Below, piece by piece: positions 1-11,065 of a stretch of DNA of 27,288 nt (positions within the stretch are counted from its first letter, which is position 1; each line of letters starts with the position of its first letter). The stretch spans positions 25,280 through 52,567 of the forward strand of contig FLMG01002747.1 of NCBI GenBank assembly GCA_900088475.1. Reading direction: 5' to 3'. This DNA is from Hyphochytrium catenoides. Lineage: Eukaryota; Sar; Hyphochytriomycetes; Hyphochytriales; Hyphochytriaceae. The notes under the pieces are model-generated. The model saw only the letters and a list, made by a program, of their open reading frames with translations. It did not search any database and was not told the DNA's origin. The position numbers were made by a program, and so were the translations under genes.

Positions 1-1
1 A

Positions 2-1371
2 CTACTGGCACTTGCCATTGTTGAAGGTGGTACCGGGGCCACATCCCACGGAGGCATCAATGAAAGAGCGCAGAGCGGAGACGCGAGTATAGACTCCTGG
101 CTGTTCTCTCGCACACCCGATGCCAAAAGAAGTCAAGCCCACAATGACAGGAATAGAGCTATCTACGAATAGTGGTCCACCTACGTTAAGACGTGGTCAG
201 ACAATGTCACTTTCAAGCTTCTTTGCCCGATCTTACTCTTACCTGAGTCGCCCTGGCATGTGTCAATACCGCGCCTGTTGGCGCAGATCATCATCGGAAG
301 AATCTCATCCTCGAACCTCGTGCCTTCATAGAGCTCAAGGCACTTCTTTTGAGGTACCAGATCGACCTCCGCTTGCTGCAGCTTTGGTGTGATAGCAACG
401 GGGAGGGCGTCGCGTCTTCTGGTTGATCCCCATCTATAAGTAGATAAGATGGCGAAAGGAAGGAAAGAGAAAAGCGAGGATAAGCTCGTATCGGTGGGAG
501 ATCTCGGCATCAAGAGAGACTACTGGCGGTGTGACCACAAGGATAAGGAATGAGAAACATGGTCAGCTATAAAAAGCAGACTTGTGAACGAAAACAGAGG
601 AAGACAGATCAGACCGGAAGAAAGAGAATTGAAAGGCAGTTCCTCACCCTACGATCTTGAAGATCCGTGGCTGGGCCTCGCTAGAGGAGTTTCCATCATC
701 GAGAAGAGGATACCAAGGAAGATCCAGGCCGCCTTTTACCTTGACAATCGCGATGTCATTCTGGAAGTTATAGTTATTGAACTTAGGATGCACTATGATT
801 TGCTCTGCTGACATCTTCACTCCTTTTTCAGTTGGCTCTTCCCAGTTATGTCGTCGAGCTTCAAATCTGAGCGTGTCCGGAGAGCGCCTATTGACGCAGT
901 CTACAAAGCCACGCAAGATGAGTACCAGCCAGAAGGCTTCTAGCAGGGTTCGAGACGGAAGGCCAGCCTAGCTTGCCATAGAACTTTCAAAGCGTAAAGG
1001 AACAAGGTTAGCAGCAAGGACTCCAAACCCTGAGGAGCGCGAAGTAACAAGAAACAAAGGAAAGGGACAAAGGCCTTGATCCACGGCCAATGTCAAAGGA
1101 AAGGGACAAAGGCCTTGATCCACTTACGTGCAGCGATAAGGATAGTATCTTTGCCAATGTATGAGCCTCCACACCAAACCAAATCAGTCGTCCCATTGTT
1201 ACGCAGCATTGCCACCATCCAATCGGTGTACTTGAATGGAGGAGCCTCTTCTCCGCCCACCACGGCCGGATCCACATCAGAGTCAAAGGCCAGCCCTGCT
1301 GCCCATTGAGGGAGCAGAACCCCGATGAGGAGCAGGAGATGGACAGCGAGCTGGCAATTCTTATAGATCAT
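2..1371 (-). CDS. Secreted trypsin-like serine protease A (S1 family), complete, 4 exons
   Basis: Exons on the minus strand are 1371-1128, 900-648, 433-243 and 180-2, giving 288 residues and ending in TAG at 4-2. Residues 1-25 form a signal peptide with a Leu-rich core. The mature enzyme probably starts at VVGG (37-40), though the residue before it is Ala, not the usual Arg/Lys. The catalytic triad is complete: His82 in AAHC, Asp130 in NDIA, Ser229 in GDSGGP. Asp223, six residues before the serine, predicts trypsin-like cleavage after Arg/Lys. The His82 codon is split by intron 1 (C|AC), so only splicing creates it; unspliced reading gives AAR. Intron 3 splits the Gly after Ser229. The chain ends in a short tail with two extra Cys. 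It lies head to head with its paralogue at 2973-4160. Family assignment is firm; the in vivo substrate is unknown. Confidence 0.9.
1055..1123. repeat. Direct repeat, two 30-bp copies, at the 5' end of protease A intron 1
   Basis: Bases 1055-1084 and 1094-1123 are identical 30-mers (beginning CAAAGGAAAGGGACAAAGG) separated by 9 bases, a period of 39. Both lie in intron 1 of protease A, the second copy starting 4 bases inside the donor. This looks like a recent tandem duplication within the intron; no coding effect is expected. Confidence 0.9.
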
Positions 1372-2972
1372 GTCTCACAAGGCCGCTTATCTGACGTTGA
1401 GTAACTGAGGACTTTCGTCGCTGAGAAGGCTCACAAACCGCGAGTAGTGCAGGATTGGCAGAGTAATGACTAATGGGACAAGCAAGTCAGCATGTAAGAG
1501 TCTCAACAGCCCTTGCGAGGTCGCTCAACATATTCTGTGGAGAAAGTCATAGAAGATCTGTCGATCCTAGCAAGAAGCCCTGCTTTTGTCTCGCACTATT
1601 GCCTTGCGTAGGATTGCGGGACGCTGACAACCAAAGCTTGTAGGAAGACATCGTTGAGGGTAACATAAGAAAGAACTCGTCCCTTTGTCATTTGAACAAT
1701 TTTCATAGCTCATCATTCTACATCTTCAACGATATGTTCGGTGACTGGGAGTGGTGGCTGACCGATGAGTGGTCACTGCCATTTGGTCCACGAAGAGAGC
1801 GAGCTGCGCTGTCCTTGAGAATTTGAGGCATGGATGCAACCTCTAGACCATCAGTGAATAAGCATGACTGAAGGTGTCCTGCCTTCAGTCTCCGCTTCGT
1901 TTATTCTCTCTTATTACAGAGATCCCTGATGTTCATCACTGAGGTTTGCCTGTAGCTCTACTGTTTAACCGTGTATGGAAGGGTTGGCCTGATCAGAGGG
2001 AAGAGTAGAGCATACTCTCTCTCCGAGACAGAAGCACGGGCATTACCTTATTATTAGTTATTCATTAGAAGGATGGGGCGTAGGACGATGGGGACTGAAG
2101 AACATAAGGACAGGAGATCCGGAGCCCCTGCCAGGCAAGCAGTACCAGGCTTCGACATCCGTTAATCTTATCATCTGCTGCTGCCTACGATTTAGGGTTA
2201 TGTTGTTCTTATTCTGTTATAAGAAGGTGCTCTTAGACCATCAGGGACATGGCTCCTCACGCTGCTACTCCCACCGCGATCTTGACTTTATGCCGTCCCT
2301 GGCAGAGTTACTTTAGCCCTGGAGACAGCACAGTCACCACGTTGTACGAGGAGGGCGCTGAGGTCTATATCTCAGGTTTTAGCTGTCACAACGAGAAAGA
2401 TGATGACTAGAAGTAGCAGAACCTCTGAACGGTATAAGATTAGAACTACTGTTTCCTTGTTCACCAACAAGGATGCCTGGAACTGAAGACATAGAACTAC
2501 AGGGATACGTTCATCCAGCTATGGAGCTTCTGGAGCGGTGAGACAAGTGCCTCGTAGTCGTACTATTCATAGCTCTATTTTTAAGGCCCAAGGATTGGGG
2601 TGACTGTCATCATCGGTGATGGTCTTGATGAGAGAAGTAAGTGGGAAGGAGCCACAATCTCTTCCCAGCATTACCTGGACCTCCATAAATGCCCGTTCGT
2701 TTCATGCGCCAAGTTAGCTGTTGGCCAGTCTATCACTTCTTGCCAAGCTAGTGAGTCGAAGTCGCGTTGAAAGCAGCCACCCGTACGGCTACTCAGCACG
2801 AGGAGCAGGAGGAAAAGAGAATTTTGCATCTTTCCTGCCATCGCCACAAGCTTTCCTCTCTATTAAGGCACCAGCAGACCTTGACAGACGTGAGATATCT
2901 TAAAGGTGCGAAGAGAGCAATATACCTAGCATGCCAAGGGCTGCTAGAGATCAGCGGTCTCCTCTTCCAGCG
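1372..2972. other. 1.6 kb spacer between divergent protease genes
   Basis: No reading frame here splices into anything recognisable on either strand, and I see no tRNA, repeat array or mobile element. By position it must hold the promoters and 5' leaders of both proteases. An ATG at 2931, in frame with protease B, would add 14 polar residues before its signal peptide and is less likely to be used. Nothing else is supported. Confidence 0.5.
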
Positions 2973-4160
2973 ATGAAGGCGACGATGGTGTGCCTTCTCG
3001 CTCTATTCTTGGGACTCCACACCTACGCCTATGATGAGACGGCGGATCCGTCCGTGGTGAACGGACAAGAAGCGCCTCCTTTTAAATACACGGACTGGAT
3101 GCTTGGCCTCATCAAGCTAAGAGCCAACAGCTCCAACTACAGGGCAAGCTGTGGAGCATCCTACATAGGAGACAACACGGTCCTCACAGCTGCACGTAAG
3201 ACAAAGATGTCATTGCTAGTATCTGTCTTTCAGCGAAACGGAATGGTGGTCCGCATTGCATTCTATCGCGTTCCCTACTTCGCTTACAAGCCCTGCTCTA
3301 CGACCTCTTTTCCTTAGAGTTTCAGCCTCAGTCTCTCTCTTCGCCTTCATCCATGTTGCTCATCCACCTTTTTCCTTTTAGACTGCGTGGAGACTGTACG
3401 GAACATCAGCAGGCTGAAGTTTGAAGCGAGGCGACACAACTGGAACGATACAACGGAAAAAGGCGTTCTCTTACACGCCGAGCAGATTGTCATTCATCCC
3501 CAGTACAATAGCTCAACTCTGGAATATGACGCTGCTATTGTCAAGGTGAATGGAGAGCTACAGCTCACGTCTTATCTGGAGCTGGACAACGGCTCCTACT
3601 CTGATGAGAGCCAGCCAAGAGTCTTCACAGTCTTGGGGTGAGTTGTTCCCCTTCATAATGGATTGCATGCATTTGAGCTCTTGCTCTCTGTTCGTTGCTT
3701 CCTAGCTTTTATGGCCTATGCAGTCCTCACTGTCTTTTTCAATGTCTGCCCGCCTTGGACCGCCTTTTGACCTGCACTTTGGAAACCTAGATGGGGATCC
3801 ACGCTGAAAGTAGTCCAAGGCCAAAACGAAGTGCTGCTCAGCCCAACTTTGCAGCAAGCAGATGTAGAGCTTGTGTCACAGACCAGTTGCCAGGAAAGTT
3901 ATGCCACAACTGCATGGGATATCCTTCCTTCCATGCTATGCGCTAAGAGGCCAGAGATCGACTCTTGTGACGGGGACTCAGGAGGTCCTCTCTTCCTGAA
4001 TGGCAATCCACGTGTTCTGGTCGGGCTTGTTTCTTTTGGCAAGGGCTGTGCTCAGCCAGAGCCTGGGGTGTACACTCGGGTCTCCGCCATCAGGTCTTTC
4101 ATTGATGGGACGATGGGCTGTCCATCGGGAACGTCCTTCACTCAAGGGAGATGCCAGTGA
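2973..4160 (+). CDS. Secreted trypsin-like serine protease B (S1 family), complete, 3 exons
   Basis: Exons are 2973-3195, 3382-3637 and 3791-4160, giving 282 residues and a TGA stop. The start at 2973 puts a clean signal peptide (about residues 1-19) at the N-terminus. The mature start reads VVNG instead of IVGG/VVGG and follows Ser, so activation does not look like standard tryptic cleavage. The triad is His75 (TAAHC), Asp124 (in YDAA, where most relatives have NDIA) and Ser223 (GDSGGP). Asp217 in the S1 pocket predicts Arg/Lys specificity; residue 220, usually Gln, is Asp. As in protease A, intron 1 splits the catalytic His codon (C|AC) and intron 2 splits the Gly before WGST. The intron that protease A has next to the catalytic serine is absent. 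The last ~14 residues form a two-Cys tail also present in A. A and B are clear local duplicates. Confidence 0.92.
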
Positions 4161-6122
4161 CTTGATAACAAAGGGCCTCTGAGACTTCTCTCCTTGAGTG
4201 CCAAGTTTGGGTTGGGTCTCTAGGACTAATATACAGAAGCCACGCTCGTGCTCTGCACTCTTCGGAGCGAGACAACCTAACCCAGTCCTGTCTACTTTGG
4301 CTGGCAGGCATATAGTAGGCGAGGTTAAGGATTGAGAGAAGCAGCGCGAGAAAGGAGAGCGCTTATGGGGCTTGGATGTATTATAGCTGCTCTCTTCTGA
4401 CTTAGTTTCCAATCGTCCTCATATGGCAGTCGTGATAGCCAAGTAGGGTTTTTGCAGTTTCGCAGTAGTAGGGTTCGCGGATCAGTAATGGACAGGAACC
4501 TAGCGCAAACAAGACGTCAGCTGTCTTGCCTGCTGGGGTGGTGTCATTCCTGTCATTGCAGTCCCATCAAGTCATGACTCTGGCAGGTTCAGGTTAATCT
4601 ATCTCTTAATGCATTAGTCACGCCCAATTGTTGAACGTTGACCCGATGAGGTGGGCTGGAGGCCTACCGTAGACTAGCTACTACTGCCTGTCTGGTCTCA
4701 CTGTGCAACATAGAACAGTTTCCAACCAACTCTGCCATCTCATCAGGTTATCAGAGGCCCACTCTTCTTATACCAGACATCTGCCATCATGGACTCCTCC
4801 ACGTCTTCCCTCTCCACTTCCATTGAGAAGCTGACAGGAGCCCTGCAAACGGGACTTTGGTTTCGGCGCTTCATTAGCTTGAAGTGATGTGATATCCGTC
4901 TTGAGGTTACCGCATCCAAGATCAGTATCTCCTTAATGACCAGGGAATCATGCGTGGTCTCTGATGATACCGTGATCAATCCTCCTTCAAGTTTGTCCAC
5001 CACCAGTCGGGCTTTGGTTCACTCTCCTCCTGCTGTCTGTCTGGTCTCACAGCCATCACGCCGGCTGCAGGACAGATTCTGATTGTCTTTAGCTCCATCA
5101 TTGCTCCCATGACCTTGTGGCCTTCTTTTCTGAAGCTTAGACTGATCAAAGGAAAGGTATCTACGTAGGGAGTGGAGAACTCTTTTCGCTAGTACGAGGT
5201 GCTCCAGTTCGTCCTGTCCCTACCTGCACAGCTAAAGAAAGATAGAAGTAAGATCAGCCCAGGTGAGACCATAGCGAGGACTGCGCTAGTCGAGGACTTT
5301 ATTCTTGACTTTGCTGCCTCAACATGTAGGCTACGGAGGCACACCGACGGTGCATGTAGACGTGGAAGGACCATGAAGTGAGGTGAAAAAAAGAAGACAA
5401 CAAGGCACCATCCGGGCACAGTCGATAGACAGTAGAGGACGAAGCGACTGTGAAGAGTGAAGAGTCACAATCGTGCGGCCGGGCTGAGTTAAGCAGTGCG
5501 GTGGTCAAGCAGACCGCCTTATACTACGCAGCCTGAGCAGCACAGACCAAGAAGTTTAAACATCGTGACTTCGGCGAGACTTCCTCTCCATCTTATTTCC
5601 ACCTCTCCACCTTTCTATCCCATAGATCCATAGATCCTCCCGCCTCCATCGCATGCTGCAAGCACTCCCATCTCAACAATTGTCCGACCCAGGTCCGCTT
5701 GGCCCTCAATTCCTTGACATCGAACACGCCGTTACCTCTCCAGTCTTCAGTCTGCTAACGCGCGGGATGCCGCCCAAAATTGACGAGGAATGGTTGACAG
5801 CTGAAGCCTGACTACTGGGCGCCCGCCCATACAGCCGATGACCAGCGCTGCTATGGCTGATGATGTGGTTGAAGGGAAGGATAACGAGAGAGTGAAGAGG
5901 CGGACAAATTTCCTTGTTTTCTCTCTCGTCATTTTTGCTGGGAAAACGTAGCCGTTAGCGGCATTCAAAAGTTGCCAGGCAGTAGTAATGCCAAAAGACA
6001 TGGTCTGACTCATAGAGATGCGGATTATTATTGGTCTTCTGGTGATTCTGATGGGGGAGGAAGAGATCTTTCTTCTGATTGAAGCTTCAGTCTGTCTTGG
6101 CTCTTCTTCCCTGTATCGATCT

Positions 6123-6190
<68 letters not shown>

Positions 6191-6434
6191 GCTCTCGCTC
6201 TCTTCTTCCCTCTCATGTTTTCTGTCCTCTTTTCTTCCGCATCCTCTCGCTGCTATGGCTGGCTCTTGCCAACTCGCAACCTTCCCTATCAGAGCCTGCA
6301 GTTCTTTGTTTACCCACTAAATAGCCGCAGCGCACCGCGCATTTCAAGGAGGACAGCCAACAGCCTAAGAGCTCGAAGTCTGAGAGACAGTTCGGAAAAG
6401 GTAGAGGAAGAGAGGTCAGAAGACACCGAGATCA
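4161..6434. other. 2.3 kb region with no assembled gene
   Basis: The stretch between protease B and PGM2 contains only short ORFs with protein-like composition and no recognisable family. They are a 52-codon plus-strand ORF at 5653-5811; a minus-strand ORF at 6013-5747 that overlaps it; and minus-strand ORFs at 5110-4976 and about 5003-4743. None could be joined into a convincing spliced gene. The right end must hold the PGM2 promoter and leader, including a TC microsatellite. A fast-evolving or lineage-specific gene may hide here. Confidence 0.4.
6129..6190. repeat. TC dinucleotide microsatellite upstream of PGM2
   Basis: An uninterrupted TC tract runs from 6129 to 6177. One G at 6178 breaks it before TC repeats resume to 6190, followed by a CT-rich imperfect stretch to about 6214. 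It lies roughly 250 bases before the PGM2 ATG on the sense strand. It could be a promoter or leader pyrimidine tract, or the pyrimidine tract of an unseen 5' UTR intron. Confidence 0.95.
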
Positions 6435-9400
6435 ATGGCAGCCTCTCCCTCGCTCTTCAGCTTCGCTGAGCAATGGACCTGCTGGGATCCCAATCCCACG
6501 ACGCGGCGCGTAGTTGAGCAGGCCCTCCAGACCAAGGACGAGAAGACGTTGAACAACCTCCTCTCCTCGCGTCTAGAGTTCGGCACAGCAGGACTGAGAG
6601 GCCCCATGGGCGCCGGGTCTAACAGAATGAACGACCTTGTAGTCATTCAGACCACTCAGGTGAGGAGAGGCGGACAGTAGTTAGGCCGTCCTTGCGCATG
6701 AGATAGTGAACGAACGCCTGAAGGCAGGTGTAGAGTCAGGTAACCTTGGTGAGAGAGAGGAATATTTTGGAAGGAAGGTGTCAGTCGTCATTGTCCGTCT
6801 TGGGCTCTTTCTTGACCCCACTCTTACCTCCGAACTTGATCATTTATCCATCGCTCTTGCCAGGGCATCATCAAATATCTGGATGCTACCTTTGGGCCTG
6901 AACGAGCAAGATCAATGGGCTTTGCTGTGGGATACGATCATCGAGCTCAGGTTGGGCTAACGCTCTGGTGTCTCTCTCGCCGTCTTCTCCCACTCTCAAC
7001 TGTGTGCGACGCTTCTTCCCAACCTCCTCGCTCTTCGCTCGCGTCTAGTCACTTCAAAGGAGTTTCCTCGAGATGGCCTAAGAACTGCTGCGAAATGCTT
7101 GTGTCTCTTGACCGCTATGGCCCGCGACCTTGGAATAGAGTGTCTCTGATGACCACAATTCTCTCTCTCTCTCTCTCTGTTTAGTCTGGCTGCAGCTCCA
7201 AGCAGTTTGGTCAGTATATCGCAGCTGTACTGCTTTCTCAGGGTTTCAAGGTTTATCTCTATGAAGGATATGTGGCAACACCGTTGGTGGTAAGGCTGAC
7301 TGACTACCCCATCGCTCTCTCTGCACTGTCTCTTCCTCTTTCCGCGCCTTGCGTTCATCATTGCCAGACTTCTCCCTAGGTCCCCCAGTCGTCGTTGCAC
7401 TCTTCACGCTCTGGCCACCTCATATACTAAGATATTCCCTCCTTATATCGCCTTGCACCACCTATTCATTATAGCCATGGTGCATTGAACAGAAAGGTTG
7501 CTGTGCAGGGGTGATGGTGACAGCCTCCCATAATCCTAAGCAAGATAACGGATACAAGCTCTATTGGAACAACGGGGCACAGATTATCCCGCCACACGAT
7601 GAAAAGATTGCCAAGCTAATCCTAGAGAACCTTGAGCCTTGGCAAACCTATGACATCTCCTCCCTCAAGAAGGGACAGACCAGTGGCAAAGGAGAACTCC
7701 ATATGAAAGAGATGAGTGCTTTGATCGAGAGCTACTTTGACGCGCTAAGAAGTCGACTATGCAGATACTATGAGGATAACAAGGTGGGCGTCTTTTTGTG
7801 TGGAAGAAAACCTACTTATCGAGCGAGCTGACGCTTGGAGGTCAGAAGCACCCCGTCCCTCGGACTCCATTATCTCTTCTCTCCCTTCCTCTTGCAAACT
7901 ATAATGCGTCGAGTCCGTCGGGTGACGAAACCTTCTTTTGCTGTTCCCCCTTCTCGCCTCGTAGAAGAGCGCCTTGAAGATCACGTACACTGCCATGCAT
8001 GGAGTCGGGCACGCCTTTAGCTCACGCTCCTTTGAGAGCTTTGGCCTGCGTCCGTACATAAATACAGAGGAGCAAATCAAGCCCGACCCTGAGTTCCCAA
8101 CTGTTAGCTTTCCGAACCCGGAAGAGGTTTGTGCTGCGCTGCTTCCCTCTGTTTTCGTCTACCTTTATTGCCATTAGTGCAGATGTCAACGCCTCTGCTT
8201 GATTCCTGCTCTCTCGTCTCCAACTTTCTTATCTCCCTCCTCTCCTATGGCAGGGTAAAGGCGCACTTGCATTAGCCATAAAGACGGCAGAAAGAGAAGG
8301 AAGTCCATTTATACTCGCAAACGATCCAGATGCCGATCGCTTGGCTGCAGCGGAGAAGCTGGATGACGGGACGTGGAAGATTTTCTCTGGAAATGAGTTA
8401 GGAGCTATATTGGGGCACTGGCAGTGGAAGGAATGGCAGAAGGTTGTTGACAAACTCCTGTTCTCTCTGCATCCGAGATCCCCTTGGCACCCTGTTTTTG
8501 TTGTCCTTGGTTTGCTCTAGTCCTATAACTCTCGGTACCGCGTTCTGCTATCCTCCATTCTCAGTTAACCATTGGTACCAATATCCTGGCACCATCTTGC
8601 ATCGCATCTCACTTGGTCGTCGCCCCTGCTGTGTGCTCGCCCGGAGATAGGCGCACCCTGGCCTGTCGGGGAAGGATGTGTACGTTATCTGCAGCACCGT
8701 CTCTTCCAAGATGCTGCAGGCCATCGCCAAGAAAGAAGGATTCAACTTCGTTGAGACGCTTACTGGGTATGAAGCATGCTCCATGTCGACATCAGTCCAT
8801 GGCCCTCTGAAGCTATCTCTTTGGTCTCCATTCTTGCGTATCTGGCATATACTTCTCGCCTGATGTTCTCCCAGGATTAACTTGATGGTGGCTTCTTAAC
8901 TTTCTGCAGATTCAAATGGATGGGAAATGAGACAGACGGGTTGCGGAAGGCAGGGAAAACAGTGATCTTCTCGTTTGAAGAAGCAATAGGCTTCTGCATT
9001 GGCGATATCGTCAAGGATAAGGTTCGAAGGCTGGTCCTACTCCAGTTGCCCCAATCTCTTCCTTATTCTGTCTTTGTAGTGCTAAGTCGTACTGCAGATT
9101 TTCTTCGTCTTTTCTCAGAGTCATCAAGTCTGAGTGCACCTAATGGCTGTTCTCTTTCCATTTACTCTCACGCAGGACGGAGTATGCGCCGCTGCGGTTC
9201 TGGCGGAAATGGCCAATCAGGTGAGTAGGGCACGCTCAGTGCTAGAACAGAAAGCTCATCAAGGTCACTTGTGCCTTGATGGAGAGACCTAGCATCCTCC
9301 CCTGAGCTTGAGTGTCTCTAACACGTGATGCCTCTATCATGTCACTGGCATTCGTATCAGGTAAACTCACTCATGCCTTTCACTGATGTCTGTTTATGCA

Positions 9401-10458
9401 TTTTTCTGCAGATCTACAAGGCAGGGTCAACGCTGAATGCGTATCTTCAAAATCTTTACAAAGACTATGGATACTTCGTGACGTTGAATAGCTACGTCAA
9501 GTGCTACCAGCCTCCAGTGGTGGACGCAATATTCAAGAGGCTTAGAAATGACGGTAAGCCCCAGCACTAGCACTGCTCTTTTCTCTCTTCTCTCGCAGGA
9601 GCGCAGCCTTTGATATCGATTGAGTAGGGAGATGGACGTGTCTCGCTCCCTTTCTAAAAGCTCTATACCCAGAACCTCCGTGTTACTGTCTAAGAGCGCC
9701 TCTTTTTGGCTGATAGGGCACTACTGGCACGTCTGTGGCAGTCATAGCATCCGTTCGATAAGGGATCTTACTGTGGGATTCGATAGCTCGAAGAAAGATC
9801 TAAAGCCAGGTAAGGGGGAGAAGGAGGTGATAGACTGTTAGACGGCCCCTCAGCAGCAGGCGATAAGGTGCAGATGAGCAGCGATTGCGAAGAGCGCGAG
9901 AAGTGTTTAGATAATAGGGGACATGACAGTTGACGGGGAAGAGAAGAGAACGATGCGGTGGTGGTGGATGATGTCTTTCTTACGCCATGGTCCTTATGTT
10001 CCCTACATCTGTGTCGTCTCTCTCTATCCAGTCCTCCCAGTATCCTCCTCTTCTCACATGATCACCTACGAGTTTGCAAATGGCGCTATGATAACCCTAA
10101 GGACCAGCGGCACAGAGCCCAAGCTCAAGTACTATTGCGAACTGGCAGGGAAGGTGAGTGCTGCCACTTAACGAGAGACCCTACGTGCATGAAAGCAGGA
10201 ACGTAGCCCCCGGGTTTGAAGGATAGAGGAAAAGAGTGGACGAGGGCGAACGTGCTTAGTGCGAGATCGACCGCAGTGGACCAGGGATGCACGGAGGAGG
10301 ATGCAAGACAGAGCGGGATTCTAGATAAGGCAGCTCATGAACTTTGTATGCAGGAACTGGAGGAGACGACGAGGGAGCTCGCGACGCTGGTCCATTCGGT
10401 AGTTGAAGAGATGCTCCAGCCTGACATTAACGGCTTGGAGAGAAGAAAGGATGAGTAG
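6435..10458 (+). CDS. PGM2: Phosphoglucomutase/phosphopentomutase, PGM2 type, 13 exons
   Basis: Exons: 6435-6659, 6864-6950, 7185-7289, 7475-7783, 7965-8126, 8254-8442, 8651-8766, 8910-9021, 9176-9220, 9412-9553, 9717-9809, 10032-10153, 10354-10458. They give 603 residues (human PGM2 has about 612). The enzyme moves phosphate between the 1 and 6 positions of glucose, or the 1 and 5 positions of pentoses, in the cytosol. All four family signatures are present in order: phosphoserine loop TASHNPK with Ser157; Mg-binding DPDADR at 320-325; sugar-binding FEEAIG at 420-425; phosphate-binding RTSGTEP at 552-558. The start Met lies directly before the family N-terminus (EFGTAGLRG follows at about residue 50). 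All 12 introns are GT-AG and every phase agrees. Exon 4 begins at 7475 and exon 7 at 8651, chosen because they restore the expected residues before TASHN and before STVSS. Glucose versus pentose preference cannot be read from sequence. Confidence 0.95.
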
Positions 10459-11065
10459 GAAGGCTAGCTTATATGGCACAAGAAGCCCTGCTAAGTAATG
10501 GAAATAGTCGGAATCGTCCGTCTCCTCTTTGTTCCTCTTCCCTGCGCTCAACAAGCCAACCAAAAAAGGCAGCGACTGGCAGAGACTCGGCGTGGACCCT
10601 TTGCCTCTTCCTGAACGATGTCCGCATGCTAGCTGCTCCTTGCCTTGCACGAGGAGGCCAAAGAAGACAGCAGGGGCGAGCGAGGACATTAGGAAGCTTC
10701 TTGGCAGCAGGCACACAGAGCAGTTATAGGCAGTGTTCGTCGGCTGGCAGCGGTTAGCGGCTAGTGGGCGAAGGATCTGCCCTTTCAGGAGCAGAACTTT
10801 CTGATTGTTGCTGCTGCTTGTGACACGGTGGAACGAGAAGGAAGGCTTTCGGAAGAGAGAGAGAGGGAAAGAACCTCTGCACATTGACAGAGAGCAGAAG
10901 GAGAAGAGATTTGACGCAGGGGACGGAGGCGGAGAGAGAGAGAGAAGGGAGCTAAACGAACGTAAGAGGACTGTGCCGAGGCTGTGCAAGGCTGCAGCGC
11001 AGAGCTTGGTCCCTTACCATAAAAGGAGAGAAGAGGGTCACACGCTCCAGTTAGAAGACGGCACC
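10459..11065. other. Intergenic spacer with purine-rich leader
   Basis: This 0.6 kb between PGM2 and the amidotransferase has long open frames on both strands, but their composition is low-complexity and matches no family. The part at about 10840-10965 is strongly purine-rich (GAGAGA runs) on the sense strand and is probably the promoter and 5' leader of the downstream gene. The downstream frame stays open back to an ATG at 10805, but the added residues are Arg/Glu/Lys-rich and precede a good presequence, so I read them as leader. Confidence 0.45.

Noticed and set aside
10321-10989. 222-codon minus-strand ORF
   Set aside because: It is antisense to the last PGM2 exon and the purine-rich leader. 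Composition is Ser/Leu/Pro low-complexity with no family resemblance.
10805-11065. 87-residue N-terminal extension of the amidotransferase
   Set aside because: The extension is Arg/Glu/Lys-rich purine-tract translation. The Met at 11066 starts a much better mitochondrial-like presequence.
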